From Opitutia bacterium (GTDB taxonomy: Bacteria > Verrucomicrobiota > Verrucomicrobiae > Opitutales > Opitutaceae), in the NCBI GenBank assembly GCA_947442255.1, contig CANEVO010000046.1, forward strand, positions 1-30,643: DNA of 30,643 bases. The letters run 5' to 3'. Each line of letters starts with the position of its first letter. Within the stretch, counting starts at the first letter, position 1. Under the pieces are notes generated by a model. It worked only from the letters and a program-made list of their open reading frames with translations. It did not search any database and was not told where the DNA came from. Below are positions 1 to 8,303 of this stretch, piece by piece. Both the position numbers and the translations under genes were made by a program.

Positions 1-161
1 GAGTCCCTTCCTGAGCACCAACTTTCACAGAGATTCAGGCCGGCCGAGGCTGAAATTCGACTGCGCGTTTCGACCCCCGACGAGTGCCTTTCGAAGCGAC
101 GGGTCCACACGCAAGACGGCTGGAATTTGGATTCCTTTCCGGATAGCGTGCGTATCTCCCC

Positions 162-1217
162 ATGAACTGTCTACGCGCTGCCTGCTGGTTTTTTCCTCTC
201 GCCCTCCTCGGTCTCGCACCGCTCCGGGCCGATCGAATCGTGCTCGTCGCCGGCGGCACCGAGGATCGGCCGGACCTTCCGGCGGTCCAGGCCGCGCTGA
301 AGGAGCCGTTCGGCGTCGATTTCGATGCCGCTGGCCGGCTCTTCCTCATCGAGATGATCTCGGGCAACCGGCTGCTGCAGATCGACGGCGCCGGACGGCT
401 GCAGCACCTCGCCGGCCAGCTCACGCCGGGCGACACCGGCGACGGTGGCCCGGCCCGGGAGGCGCAGTTCAACGGGCCGCATAACCTCGCCGTCCTTTCC
501 AACGGCGATATCCTGATCGCCGATACGTGGAATGGACGAATCCGGCGTTACGAGGCCGCCACCCGTACCGTGACTTCGGTCCCCGGTTTCGCGGTGCCGA
601 AAGATCGCGTGCGTTCCGCCGGGCCCTTCTGCATCGCCCTGGCTCCGTCAGGCGATCAGCTCTACATCGCCGACCTCAACCGCGTCCACGTGCTCGATCT
701 CAAGACCGGGGTTGCCCGCCTGATCGCCGGCAACGGCACGAAGGGCGTGCCGGTCGACGGCGCGATCGCGGTCGAGGCACCGCTCGTCGACCCCCGCGCG
801 GTCGCGGCGGATCGCCAGGGCAACGTCTATATCCTCGAGCGCAACGGCCACGCGCTGCGGGTCGTGGATCCCCAGGGACGGATCCGGACCGTGGTGAACG
901 CGAGCGGCCGCAAGGGCGGGGACGGTGACGGCGGCGACGCCCGGGCCGCCACGATGAGCGGTCCCAAGCACCTGTGCGTCGACCGCGACGACACCGTGAT
1001 TATCGCGGACGCGGAGAATCATCTCATTCGCCGGTACGTTCCTGCGACCGGAAAGATCGAGCGGGTGGCCGGCACGGGCGTCGTCGGACGCGCGGGTCTC
1101 GACGGGCCGCCGGAGCAGTGCCAGTTGAACCGGCCGCACGGGGTCACGGTGCACCGCGACGGCACCCTCTTCATCACCGACAGCTATAACAACCGGATCC
1201 TGAAGATTGTCCGCTGA
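162..1217 (+). CDS. Secreted NHL-repeat (beta-propeller) protein
   Basis: The 351-residue product begins with a signal peptide (hydrophobic residues about 4-21, cleavage near 'LRA|DR'). The rest consists of repeated NHL-type blades, visible as recurring 'LFLIE', 'ILIADTWNGRIRRY', 'LYIADLNR', 'VYILERNGHALRVV', 'VIIADAENHLIRRY' and 'LFITDSYNNRILKI' strands, about six in all, which suits a closed propeller. NHL propellers are usually binding or scaffold modules, and some have lyase or dehydrogenase activity. I see no catalytic signature here, so the function is open. It is probably periplasmic. The ATG follows a pyrimidine-rich leader without a Shine-Dalgarno sequence. The next gene on the same strand, a Tat-exported Gfo/Idh/MocA oxidoreductase, starts 80 nt downstream, so co-transcription is likely. 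The 161 nt before the start hold nothing I recognise. Confidence 0.88.
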   Translation: MNCLRAACWFFPLALLGLAPLRADRIVLVAGGTEDRPDLPAVQAALKEPFGVDFDAAGRLFLIEMISGNRLLQIDGAGRLQHLAGQLTPGDTGDGGPAREAQFNGPHNLAVLSNGDILIADTWNGRIRRYEAATRTVTSVPGFAVPKDRVRSAGPFCIALAPSGDQLYIADLNRVHVLDLKTGVARLIAGNGTKGVPVDGAIAVEAPLVDPRAVAADRQGNVYILERNGHALRVVDPQGRIRTVVNASGRKGGDGDGGDARAATMSGPKHLCVDRDDTVIIADAENHLIRRYVPATGKIERVAGTGVVGRAGLDGPPEQCQLNRPHGVTVHRDGTLFITDSYNNRILKIVR

Positions 1218-1297
1218 ACCTCGGAACAATTTTCCGCCAAGGCCGACTCCCAGTCTCCCCCGCCTCCTGTCTGGCAATCTCCCCTCCGCCACCCCCC

Positions 1298-2584
1298 ATG
1301 AACCTCACCCGCCGCTCCGTCCTCAAGTCCACTGTCCTTCTCGCCGCCGGCGCGGCGCTGTCGCGGCTGCCCAATCTGCGCGCGGCCGATGCCGCGGGTC
1401 GGAAGCTGCGCGTCGCCGTCGTCGGCCTCAGCCGCGGGCTCAGCCATGTGCGGGCGCTGCTGACGCTGCCTGACGTCGAGATCGCCTACCTTGCCGAGGT
1501 GGATCCGAACCGCCTCGCGATCGGGATGAAGACCGTTGCCGCCAAGCAGTCGGCGGGCTGTCAGGCCGTCACGGATTTCCGCCGGATTCTCGAAGACCGG
1601 ACGGTGGATGCGATCTTCATCGCGACGCCGAATTTCTGGCACACGCCGGCCGCGCTCCTCGCGATGCAGGCGGGCAAGCACGTGTATGTCGAAAAGCCCG
1701 GCAGCCAGAATCCGCACGAGGCGGAGTTGATCGTGGCGGCCCAGAAGAAATACGGGCGTGTCGTGCAGATGGGCAATCAGCGCCGCACCTGGTTCAAGGA
1801 AGCCATCGAGGCGCTGCACGGCGGGGTGATCGGGAAGACGAGGTTCGGCCGCACGTTCTACTACAGCAGGCGGGGAGCGCTCGGAAACAATCCGCGCAAG
1901 GCCCCGGCTGATCTCGACTGGAGCCTCTGGCAGGGCCCCGTGACCGACGACGCCCGCCACGACATGAAGGCCTACGTCCACTACGACTGGCACTGGCTCT
2001 GGCATTGGGGCAATGGGGAGCTCGGGAACAACGGCGTCCACTGCCTCGACATCCTGCGCTGGGGTCTGCAAGCGGACTACGCCGAGCGGATCACCTACCT
2101 CGGCAATCGCTATTGGTTCGAGGACACCCAGGAGACGCCAGACACCGGCACGGCCAGCTACGACTTTGGCAAAAAAGGCGGATGTGAGTGGGTGCAGAGC
2201 AGCGTTCATCCCCGTGCCGCCGAGAAGCCTCGCTCCGAGATCATGTTCTACGGCGAGAACGGCACGTTGGGACTCAACTTCGACTGGGAGTCGTGGACAA
2301 TCTTCGATCCCGCGGGCCAGGAAATCAGCCGCGGCCGGGGCAAGGGCGGCGGCGACGCCGCGCATATCGGCAACTTCCTCGATGCGGTGCGCGGGAACGC
2401 GACGCTCAACTCGCCCATCGCGGAAGGGCAGAAGAGCGCGATGATGTGCCACCTCGGCAACATTGCGCTCCGCACCAATACCGTCGTCCGCTGCGATCCC
2501 ACGACCGGCAAGATGTTGGACAATCCCGCCGGTGAGAAACTGTGGCGGCGCGAGTATCGGAAGGGGTACGAGCCGGTGCTTTGA
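1298..2584 (+). CDS. Tat-exported Gfo/Idh/MocA family oxidoreductase
   Basis: The 428-residue product opens with a twin-arginine signal (TRRSVLK at residues 4-10, hydrophobic stretch 11-22, cleavage near 'LRAADA'). A Rossmann fold follows from residue 37 (RVAVVGLSRG), and the family's Glu-Lys-Pro motif is at 132-134 (YVEKPGSQNP). The C-terminal alpha/beta half carries the usual 'NGVHCLDILRWGL' helix, where family members place a catalytic His/Asp pair. Members oxidise or reduce sugars and cyclitols with NAD(P). Tat export implies that the protein folds with bound cofactor before reaching the periplasm, as in glucose-fructose oxidoreductase. PVC genomes carry many such exported paralogues, and the substrate cannot be read from sequence. 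The NHL gene lies just upstream. The downstream gap before the convergent LysR gene holds repeat and hairpin elements. Confidence 0.93.
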   Translation: MNLTRRSVLKSTVLLAAGAALSRLPNLRAADAAGRKLRVAVVGLSRGLSHVRALLTLPDVEIAYLAEVDPNRLAIGMKTVAAKQSAGCQAVTDFRRILEDRTVDAIFIATPNFWHTPAALLAMQAGKHVYVEKPGSQNPHEAELIVAAQKKYGRVVQMGNQRRTWFKEAIEALHGGVIGKTRFGRTFYYSRRGALGNNPRKAPADLDWSLWQGPVTDDARHDMKAYVHYDWHWLWHWGNGELGNNGVHCLDILRWGLQADYAERITYLGNRYWFEDTQETPDTGTASYDFGKKGGCEWVQSSVHPRAAEKPRSEIMFYGENGTLGLNFDWESWTIFDPAGQEISRGRGKGGGDAAHIGNFLDAVRGNATLNSPIAEGQKSAMMCHLGNIALRTNTVVRCDPTTGKMLDNPAGEKLWRREYRKGYEPVL

Positions 2585-2609
2585 ACGGCGCTACTTTCGG
2601 GCCTCCGCC

Positions 2610-2737
2610 AACTTTCAGATTACAGATTTTCAATTTTCAATCTGCAGCCGGCGAACGCGCCATGGTGCAACCCGCGGGGAGTGGCCGCGGACGCCGATTG
2701 AAAATTGAGAATTGAAAATCTTTAATCGCAAATCGGG
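2610..2737. repeat. Paired inverted heptanucleotide arrays around a GC-rich core
   Basis: In the gap between two convergent genes, positions 2610-2644 read as five degenerate 7-nt units (AGATTTT, CAATTTT, CAATCTG type). Positions 2696-2737 read as six units of the complementary sense (GATTGAA, AATTGAG, AATTGAA type). The inner parts of the two arrays are near reverse complements (about 2625-2642 against 2696-2720), so a long hairpin or cruciform is possible. The core between them (2645-2695, 51 nt) is GC-rich. The AT-rich arrays contrast sharply with the flanking DNA. A similar arrangement occurs at 14844-14992. I recognise no mobile-element gene nearby. Confidence 0.6.
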
Positions 2738-2743
2738 GCCCAT

Positions 2744-2805
2744 CCACGCTCGACGGGCGTGGCTACGAGGAGCCCGGCGCGGTCAAGCTGACGCGGCTCC
2801 GGGCT
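2744..2805. terminator. Two GC-rich hairpins at the Gfo/LysR convergent junction
   Basis: The first hairpin pairs CCACGC (2744-2749) with GCGTGG (2757-2762). The second pairs AGCCCGG (2771-2777) with CCGGGCT (2799-2805) and has an inner GTCA/TGAC stem, with the LysR stop codon in its apical part. Neither is followed by a clear T-run on either strand, so Rho-independent termination is only inferred from position between two convergent 3' ends. The first may be a copy of a dispersed palindromic element. Confidence 0.4.
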
Positions 2806-3706
2806 TGGTCACGCCCGCCACGGCGAGGAACGCCGCGAGCGCTGGTTCGGGCGCGGGCGGCTGGCGCCAGCCGAGCACGAGCCGGCTCTCCGGGGCCGGA
2901 CCTTCGAGCGGACGAAATGCGACCTCGGGCGGAAGATGCTGCGCTTCGGACGGCGTCATGAACGTCACGCCCAAACCCGCGCGCACCAGGCCGACGCCGT
3001 TGACCCGCGGCCAGATTTCCTCGGCGACGCGAGGGACCACGCCGACCTTCGTGAAGGCCGCGAGGATGCGATCGTAGAAACCGGGATTGTGCGTCCGGGG
3101 GAAAAGGACGAACGGGGTCGCGGCGAGATCGCGGAGGCGCAGCTGTTCTCGGGCCGCCAGCGGATGGGCTGCGGGGAGGAGGATGCCGTTGCGTTCCTGC
3201 AGCAGCAGCCGGGTGCGCAGGCCGGGAGTCGGGGCATCGGGATGAAAAAAACCGCAGCCAATCTCGCCCGCGTGAAGGGAGGCCAGTTGGACGGAGGTCG
3301 GTGACTCCGTCAGTTCGAGGCGGATTCCGGGATGCCGCTGGTGAAAGTCACGCAGGATTCGCGGGAGCACCGTGGCCATCGCGAGACCGGTGAACGCGAC
3401 GCGGACGCGGCCCACCTCGCCGCTGGCGAGGGCCTGCAGATCGCCCGGGATGCCCGCGATGCCGCGCAGGATTGGCTCAATCCGCTCGAGGAGCAGCCGG
3501 CCCGCCGGCGTGATTTCCACGCCGTGCCGGGTTCGATCGAGGAGATTTGAACCGAGGGCGGTCTCGAGTTGGGCGACGGCGCGGCTGAGGGCCGGTTGGG
3601 CGACGGCGAGACTTTCCGCGGCCCGGCGAAAGTGGAGCTGCCGCGCCACCTCGCGAAAGTAAACGAGGTGCCGCAGTTCGAACGGGAACTGGTATTCGCG
3701 CGGCAT
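2783..3706 (-). CDS. LysR-family transcriptional regulator
   Basis: The 307-residue protein has the N-terminal winged helix-turn-helix of LysR regulators at about residues 11-70 (LRHLVYFREVARQLHF, then 'QPALSRAVAQLE' as the recognition region and 'RTRHGVEITPAG' as the wing). The substrate-binding domain (about 95-300) senses an unknown co-inducer. The gene is last in a minus-strand run and starts 12 nt after the MFS stop codon, so it is probably expressed with the glycosyltransferase, lyase and transporter genes. LysR regulators are usually transcribed divergently from their target; being last in the operon suggests control of the operon promoter near 8.0 kb and of its own level. The ATG at 3706 is chosen because it leaves the standard short lead before the HTH. 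No strong Shine-Dalgarno sequence precedes it. Confidence 0.95.
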   Translation of the reverse strand: MPREYQFPFELRHLVYFREVARQLHFRRAAESLAVAQPALSRAVAQLETALGSNLLDRTRHGVEITPAGRLLLERIEPILRGIAGIPGDLQALASGEVGRVRVAFTGLAMATVLPRILRDFHQRHPGIRLELTESPTSVQLASLHAGEIGCGFFHPDAPTPGLRTRLLLQERNGILLPAAHPLAAREQLRLRDLAATPFVLFPRTHNPGFYDRILAAFTKVGVVPRVAEEIWPRVNGVGLVRAGLGVTFMTPSEAQHLPPEVAFRPLEGPAPESRLVLGWRQPPAPEPALAAFLAVAGVTKPGAASA

Positions 3707-3718
3707 CGCGAAACCGGC

Positions 3719-4981
3719 TCAGGTCGCCACGACCGGCGCCGGCGCCGTCTTTGGAGCGCGTCGGTAGATGTAGAAGAGAAGCGCCACGGCAACGAGGAGG
3801 TTGATGACGGCGAACTGGAAGATCCGGCTGATGTCGATCTGGGCGTCCCGCAGCAGCCCGCCGACATAGATGCCGACACCGCCGACGATCGTGCTGACCA
3901 GGCTGCAGATGCCCCAACTGGTGGCGCGATAGCGGGAGTCCACGAGGAGGCAGAGGATGGGCATCATGTTCGCATCGGCGAAATACCGGCCCACGCCGTA
4001 GCCGACGAGACCGACGATGGCCATGGCAAGGGTCGGCGCGTTGGTGAGGAGCAGCACGGCCGGCGCCGCGATGCACAGCCCGATGATCGGCACGATGATT
4101 CGCGCTCGCTCATTGCTCCGGCTCCAGCGGTCCGCCCACTTGCCGCCCACGATCAAGCCGACCAGTGCGGCGGTATTGAGATAGATTGTCGTGGTCATGC
4201 CGGCGGTGCCCTGGGTGAGGTTGAACTGCTCCTTCATGTACGTGGGCATCCAGCCGACCACCGACCAGCCCACTGCGCCGGCGACGCAGTTGTAGACCAG
4301 GAGCATCAGATAGTCGCGATTGGTCAGGAGTCCGCGAAATGCCTCGCCGATCCGGACCGGTGGCAGCTGGGGCTGTCCGGGAGCGGCGGCGCTCTCCACG
4401 GTCGGGGAATCGCGCAGCAGGAAGACGAGCACGAGCGCGTAGCCAATGCCGATCACGCCAAATAGCTTGTGGGCGAACTCCCAGCCCGGGCCGGCCGCGA
4501 TCCAGCCGCCGAGTCCGCTGAAGGCGCCGCCGGCCATCGCACCGCTTAAGAGCAGGCCGGAGGCGAGCGAACGCGTCGCGCCCCGATGGTAGTCGACGAC
4601 GAGCGCGACTGACGCTGGCACGGCTGCGACCTGGGCCAGGGCGAGCAAAGCCCGGAGCGTGAGCAACTGGTCGTAGGTTTTCGCGTAGGCGGTGAGGCCG
4701 GTCACAATCGACCACGCCAGCAGGCTGCCGATGATCACCGAGCTGCGATTGAACCGGTCGGCAAAGTAACCGGCGAACGGGCTGCCGAGCCCATAGACGA
4801 TCAGCACCACGGTCGTGAGCAGCCCGAACTGGGCCTCGGTCATCGGGATGGCGTCCTTGATCGACCCGCGCATGGTCGTGATCATCAGCCGGTCGAGGTA
4901 GTTCAGGCAGGCGGTCACCCAAAGGAGGGCGACGACCAGCCAGCCGTTCGTTCGAAAGGAGGAAGGGGCGGGGAGGGTCAT
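3719..4981 (-). CDS. MFS transporter, ACS (anion:cation symporter)-like
   Basis: The 420-residue product is an inner-membrane protein with about 12 hydrophobic segments and a central cytoplasmic loop near residues 205-225 (rich in Pro, Ala and Gln). 'LNYLDR' at 26-31 in the first membrane helix and the motif-A loop 'GYFADRFNRSS' at 71-81 are typical of the ACS branch of MFS, which carries organic anions such as hexuronates, glucarate and tartrate. Family placement is by motif only. The gene begins 36 nt after the heparinase-like gene, consistent with import of the acidic sugar or oligosaccharide that the lyase cuts. An AAAGGA sequence lies four nt before the ATG, one of the few Shine-Dalgarno-like sites in this window. 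Confidence 0.92.
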   Translation of the reverse strand: MTLPAPSSFRTNGWLVVALLWVTACLNYLDRLMITTMRGSIKDAIPMTEAQFGLLTTVVLIVYGLGSPFAGYFADRFNRSSVIIGSLLAWSIVTGLTAYAKTYDQLLTLRALLALAQVAAVPASVALVVDYHRGATRSLASGLLLSGAMAGGAFSGLGGWIAAGPGWEFAHKLFGVIGIGYALVLVFLLRDSPTVESAAAPGQPQLPPVRIGEAFRGLLTNRDYLMLLVYNCVAGAVGWSVVGWMPTYMKEQFNLTQGTAGMTTTIYLNTAALVGLIVGGKWADRWSRSNERARIIVPIIGLCIAAPAVLLLTNAPTLAMAIVGLVGYGVGRYFADANMMPILCLLVDSRYRATSWGICSLVSTIVGGVGIYVGGLLRDAQIDISRIFQFAVINLLVAVALLFYIYRRAPKTAPAPVVAT

Positions 4982-5017
4982 TCGGTCCTTTGGGGGATGG
5001 GGCAGTGAACAAGACGG

Positions 5018-6967
5018 CTAGAGCAGACCTGAGAGTTGCGGCGCGGTCCAGCGGTCCGTGCGGTCCGGGAGTTGAATCGTGAGGCCGCCATCGGGCGTGA
5101 ATTCCACCCCGCGGACGAGCGGTTGATCGCGAAACAGGTGAAAGACGGAGACGAAGACCGTGCGGGTCGCCTGCCGCCGGCGGAGGACAAAGCCGAGTCG
5201 CGTCGCCGGGGGATTGCCCGGCGAGGTGCCCGTGAAGACCTGCTCGCCGGCCTGACCCGGCATCCAGAGCGCCATGCCATGCCGGCCCTCGCGCCACTGC
5301 CAGCACGTGGGAGCGGTTGACGAATGCTCCCGCGCGTCGCCCAGATGCTGATACGCGACGCCACCGGCGATCGCGGGCACGGGCCGGCCGGTCGCAGCGG
5401 CGCCCAAGGAGCCGGCATTGTGGTAGATCCAGTCCATGCTCCGCGCGGCGGAGCACTCGACTTCGAAGACATCGACGAAGTATTCGGCGCGGGCCTGAAG
5501 CGCGCGGCGCAGCTTAATCCCTTCCCAGGCGACGGTGGCGATGGCGGTGTCCGCCGCGAAGCGTTCCAGCGTGCCATGACCCCACGGCTGGGACTCGCCG
5601 TCGATCAGCACCGTGTTGTGACTCAGGGTCTGGCGATACCAGGTTTCGAGCGACGTGACGCCGTAGCCGGGCGTTCCGAGGTCGGGCGAGAACCTCCACT
5701 CGTGCGCCCAGCCCGTCAGGGCCAGCTTGTCCGGATGCCCGTGGTGGGCGCCGTGCGGGCCGTATTTGAGCATCAGATCGACGCCGTCGGCGGGCCGCAG
5801 AATCGCGAGGCCGGACGCCGGCAGGTTCACGCTCCGGTGCGGCGGCGGCGGGTTCGACGGCAGCGTCTCGGCGCCGAAGATCAGCGCATACACGCTGTCG
5901 CGCGGGACGGACTGATAGGCGCGTTGCAGCGTCCCGCCAAAGGCCGGTTCGTGATAGAGGGCGTAGGCAATCTCGTAGAAGTCCGGCGCGGGCGGAACTC
6001 CATGGCAGCAGGGGCCGAGAATGCTGGTGAAGTACCAGCAGTCGTTCGTCGCGGGCAGCGTGCCGTCGGGATAGGCGCAGGCGAGGGGCGCGAGCAGGCT
6101 CTTTCGCACCGCGGGGTCGCTGGTGATCTCGGTGTGGGCGTCGTGCCGGAAGACCAGCGCCGACATCAAAATTGCCCACACCGAATAGAAGTGGTAACTC
6201 GTCGAGCCCTCGAACCAGAGCCCGTCGCCGAGCATGCCCTGGCGCAACTGGCTGCGCTGGCCCATCTCGCCCTCGAGCGCGAAGTGAACAAGATCGGGGC
6301 GGCCGGCGATCCGGCCGATGGTCGCGATCGCGGCGTTATGCCAGCAGGTGAAGTTGTGAATGGCGGTGTACCGGCGGCGCTGCAGGTGTTCCGCGGCCGG
6401 CACGAATAACTGGGTGACGATCGTGGCGCGTTCCGTCTCCGCCAAGGTGTCCGCGATCAGCGAATACGCCCAGGCGAGCGGGATGCTCCACACCGATTCG
6501 TCGAGGGTGGTGTAGGTCGCCACCCCGGGGTTCTGCCCGGTGCGATCGCAGGTCGCGTAGAAGGCGTAGCGCGCCGCATAGCCGAGCAGGATCTGGCGGA
6601 CCGTCTCGCGGTGGGCCTCGCTGCCTTCGGCGCGCCACAGGACCGCCAGTCGCAGCGCATGCTCGGTGAGGTGGTGGTTGACGAACCAGCGCCAGGCGTT
6701 GTCGAACTTCTCGCCTTCAAACCGGGCCTCGTCCACCGGGCAGTGATGCGTGGTCGGCTGGTGCGGATCGAAACGCAGTTCCACGCCATGCTCGGGACAG
6801 ATGAAGTCGTGATAGTAACCGCCGGGCCGTTCCGGCACGGCCAGGTGCATGGTGGTGAACGTCGCGGCGTCGCGGTGGAGCCGTTCGATGGCGGGACGGA
6901 AGGCGGCGCTGCGGGCCCGACGGGTGATGTTATCCAGTTCGGCGGACCTGAAGAGGGGATTAAGCAT
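5018..6967 (-). CDS. Heparinase II/III-like polysaccharide lyase without signal peptide
   Basis: The 649-residue protein has the two-part fold of heparinase II/III-type lyases: an alpha/alpha-toroid (about residues 20-360) and a C-terminal beta-sandwich (about 380-649). Near the N-terminus there is a 'CPEHG' ... 'CPVD' pair (57-61, 76-79) seen in many relatives. Candidate active-site positions are His204/Asn205 (AIHNFTCWHN), Tyr258/Tyr261 (EGSTSYHFYS) and His408-His411 (HHGHPDKL), followed by the family hallmark 'SHNTVLIDG' at 449-457. Such enzymes cleave uronic-acid glycans by beta-elimination; the substrate (alginate-, heparin- or ulvan-like) is not decidable here. There is no signal peptide, so it should act in the cytoplasm on imported oligosaccharides, as described for some oligo-alginate lyases. 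It overlaps the preceding glycosyltransferase gene by 8 nt. Confidence 0.92.
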   Translation of the reverse strand: MLNPLFRSAELDNITRRARSAAFRPAIERLHRDAATFTTMHLAVPERPGGYYHDFICPEHGVELRFDPHQPTTHHCPVDEARFEGEKFDNAWRWFVNHHLTEHALRLAVLWRAEGSEAHRETVRQILLGYAARYAFYATCDRTGQNPGVATYTTLDESVWSIPLAWAYSLIADTLAETERATIVTQLFVPAAEHLQRRRYTAIHNFTCWHNAAIATIGRIAGRPDLVHFALEGEMGQRSQLRQGMLGDGLWFEGSTSYHFYSVWAILMSALVFRHDAHTEITSDPAVRKSLLAPLACAYPDGTLPATNDCWYFTSILGPCCHGVPPAPDFYEIAYALYHEPAFGGTLQRAYQSVPRDSVYALIFGAETLPSNPPPPHRSVNLPASGLAILRPADGVDLMLKYGPHGAHHGHPDKLALTGWAHEWRFSPDLGTPGYGVTSLETWYRQTLSHNTVLIDGESQPWGHGTLERFAADTAIATVAWEGIKLRRALQARAEYFVDVFEVECSAARSMDWIYHNAGSLGAAATGRPVPAIAGGVAYQHLGDAREHSSTAPTCWQWREGRHGMALWMPGQAGEQVFTGTSPGNPPATRLGFVLRRRQATRTVFVSVFHLFRDQPLVRGVEFTPDGGLTIQLPDRTDRWTAPQLSGLL

Positions 6968-8018
6968 GGTAGGCTTCCAAGGTCGTGCGGGCGATTCCGT
7001 CCCACGAGAGCTCGCGGAGCCGTTGCTCGATCCCCGGCCGCAGGGCGTCGCGATTCAGGCGGCGCGCATCCTCGAGCGCCTGTCCCAGCGCGCCCGGGGC
7101 GGCGGGGTCATAGGTGGCGCCCACGGTGGAGTCGATCAACTCGGACAGGCAGCCAATGGCCGGCACCACGACCGGGCAATGGAACGACAGCGCGGTGATC
7201 GCGGTACCGGACGTGAGGATGTCCGTGAACGGAAACACGGACACGTCGGCCGCATTGAAGAACCACTGGAGGTCTTCGTTCGCGTAGAACTTCGACTCGC
7301 GGAGCACGATCCGCGGATCGGCGTCGCGCGCCTGCTCCACAATCCGGGCGCTGTAGTCGCTGCAAATCCGCGCCGCGAACAGGAAGCGCAGGTGCTCGCC
7401 CGGCAGCGCGCGGAAGCTTTCGAGCAGTTGATCGACGCCCTTGTTCGAGCGGACGTTGCCGAAGAAATGATAGACGAAATGATGATCCTCGAAGCCGAAT
7501 TTCGCCCGCGCCTCCCGCGGACTTACCGTGTTGGGGTACGCGTCGCAAAAGTGTCCATGGGGCGCCAGGAAGACGCGCTCGGTCCGGTGGAAGTGTCTCG
7601 CGAGGAGCTGGCGCGCGTAGTTGCAGTGCACGATGACTGCGCTGGCACAGGCCGTGATCCCGAGACGGGCGAGATGGTCGAGGTCACGCGTCGTGCTGTC
7701 GTGCGGGTAGACGTTGTGCATCGTCCACACGACTTTGTAACCCAGCGACCGCGCATAGAAGAGGGCGTCCATCATCGCGGCGCAGTTCCTCGTCGTTTCC
7801 TCGAGGTCGGCCCCGTAATACAGTCCCCACGGCCAGTGCAGGTGGAGGACGTCGAAGCTGTCCCGGTTGGCGCGCAGCCAGTCCTTCGTTAAATTCTGCC
7901 GAAAGCCGGCCACCGATCGCACGCCCTGGGCCTCGAGGGCGCGGGCGAGCAGGGCGGCGTACGGGTTGGCCCGGTCGAGCGACAGGCCGGCGGGTTCCCA
8001 GAAGACCAAGGTTTGCAT
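6960..8018 (-). CDS. GT-B glycosyltransferase (GT4-like)
   Basis: The 352-residue cytoplasmic protein has the two Rossmann-like halves of a GT-B transferase. The N-terminal acceptor half includes 'LHLHWPWG' (58-65) and 'HNVYPHD' (101-107). The C-terminal nucleotide-sugar half begins with 'FGNVRSNKGVDQLL' (186-199) and runs to 'FTDILTSGTAITAL' (264-277), the region where GT4 enzymes bind the donor sugar. It probably moves a sugar onto a lipid- or glycan-linked acceptor; donor and acceptor are unknown. It is the first gene of the four-gene minus-strand operon and its TAA overlaps the lyase start, so translation is probably coupled. A biosynthetic transferase leading a catabolic-looking set (lyase, importer, regulator) is unusual. 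Confidence 0.87.
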   Translation of the reverse strand: MQTLVFWEPAGLSLDRANPYAALLARALEAQGVRSVAGFRQNLTKDWLRANRDSFDVLHLHWPWGLYYGADLEETTRNCAAMMDALFYARSLGYKVVWTMHNVYPHDSTTRDLDHLARLGITACASAVIVHCNYARQLLARHFHRTERVFLAPHGHFCDAYPNTVSPREARAKFGFEDHHFVYHFFGNVRSNKGVDQLLESFRALPGEHLRFLFAARICSDYSARIVEQARDADPRIVLRESKFYANEDLQWFFNAADVSVFPFTDILTSGTAITALSFHCPVVVPAIGCLSELIDSTVGATYDPAAPGALGQALEDARRLNRDALRPGIEQRLRELSWDGIARTTLEAYHA

Positions 8019-8303
8019 CGGGTAAGCGTGTGAAGCCAGCAGGTTCAGGGCCCGCCCTGCGATGCCTTTTTGGCGGTAACATCAGCATATCGGTTGAAGG
8101 ACGATCACGGAAGCCGAAGCCGGAATCGCCTGCTGGCATATTGCTTTGCCGGCATCACCGGAGACGAAAAAAGTATTTCCCGGCATCGAAAGCCTGCGCT
8201 ACACTGATTGTTTCAAATGGCGCCAGGCGCGTTCGCGGGTCGTGGGAGTTAGTCCCCACCGGCCCGCGTGGGCATCAGAATCCTTTCTTCAATCCTTCCC
8301 TCC
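8019..8303. promoter_or_regulatory. Divergent intergenic region between the lyase operon and leuC
   Basis: These 285 nt must hold the promoters of both the minus-strand glycosyltransferase operon and the plus-strand leu genes. A plausible -10 for leuC is TACACT at 8200-8205, but the hexamer 17-18 nt upstream is a poor -35. I see no leucine-rich leader peptide, T-box or clear attenuator hairpin. The LysR protein of the operon could bind here, but I cannot single out a T-N11-A box with confidence. Confidence 0.3.

Noticed and set aside
1184..2452. 422-codon open frame on the minus strand
   Set aside because: It is antisense to the Gfo/Idh/MocA gene, has no recognisable motifs, and is explained by high GC in the third codon positions of the real gene.
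8019..8303. Leucine attenuator, T-box or riboswitch before leuC
   Set aside because: I found no Leu-codon-rich leader peptide, no T-box motif and no terminator with a T-run.
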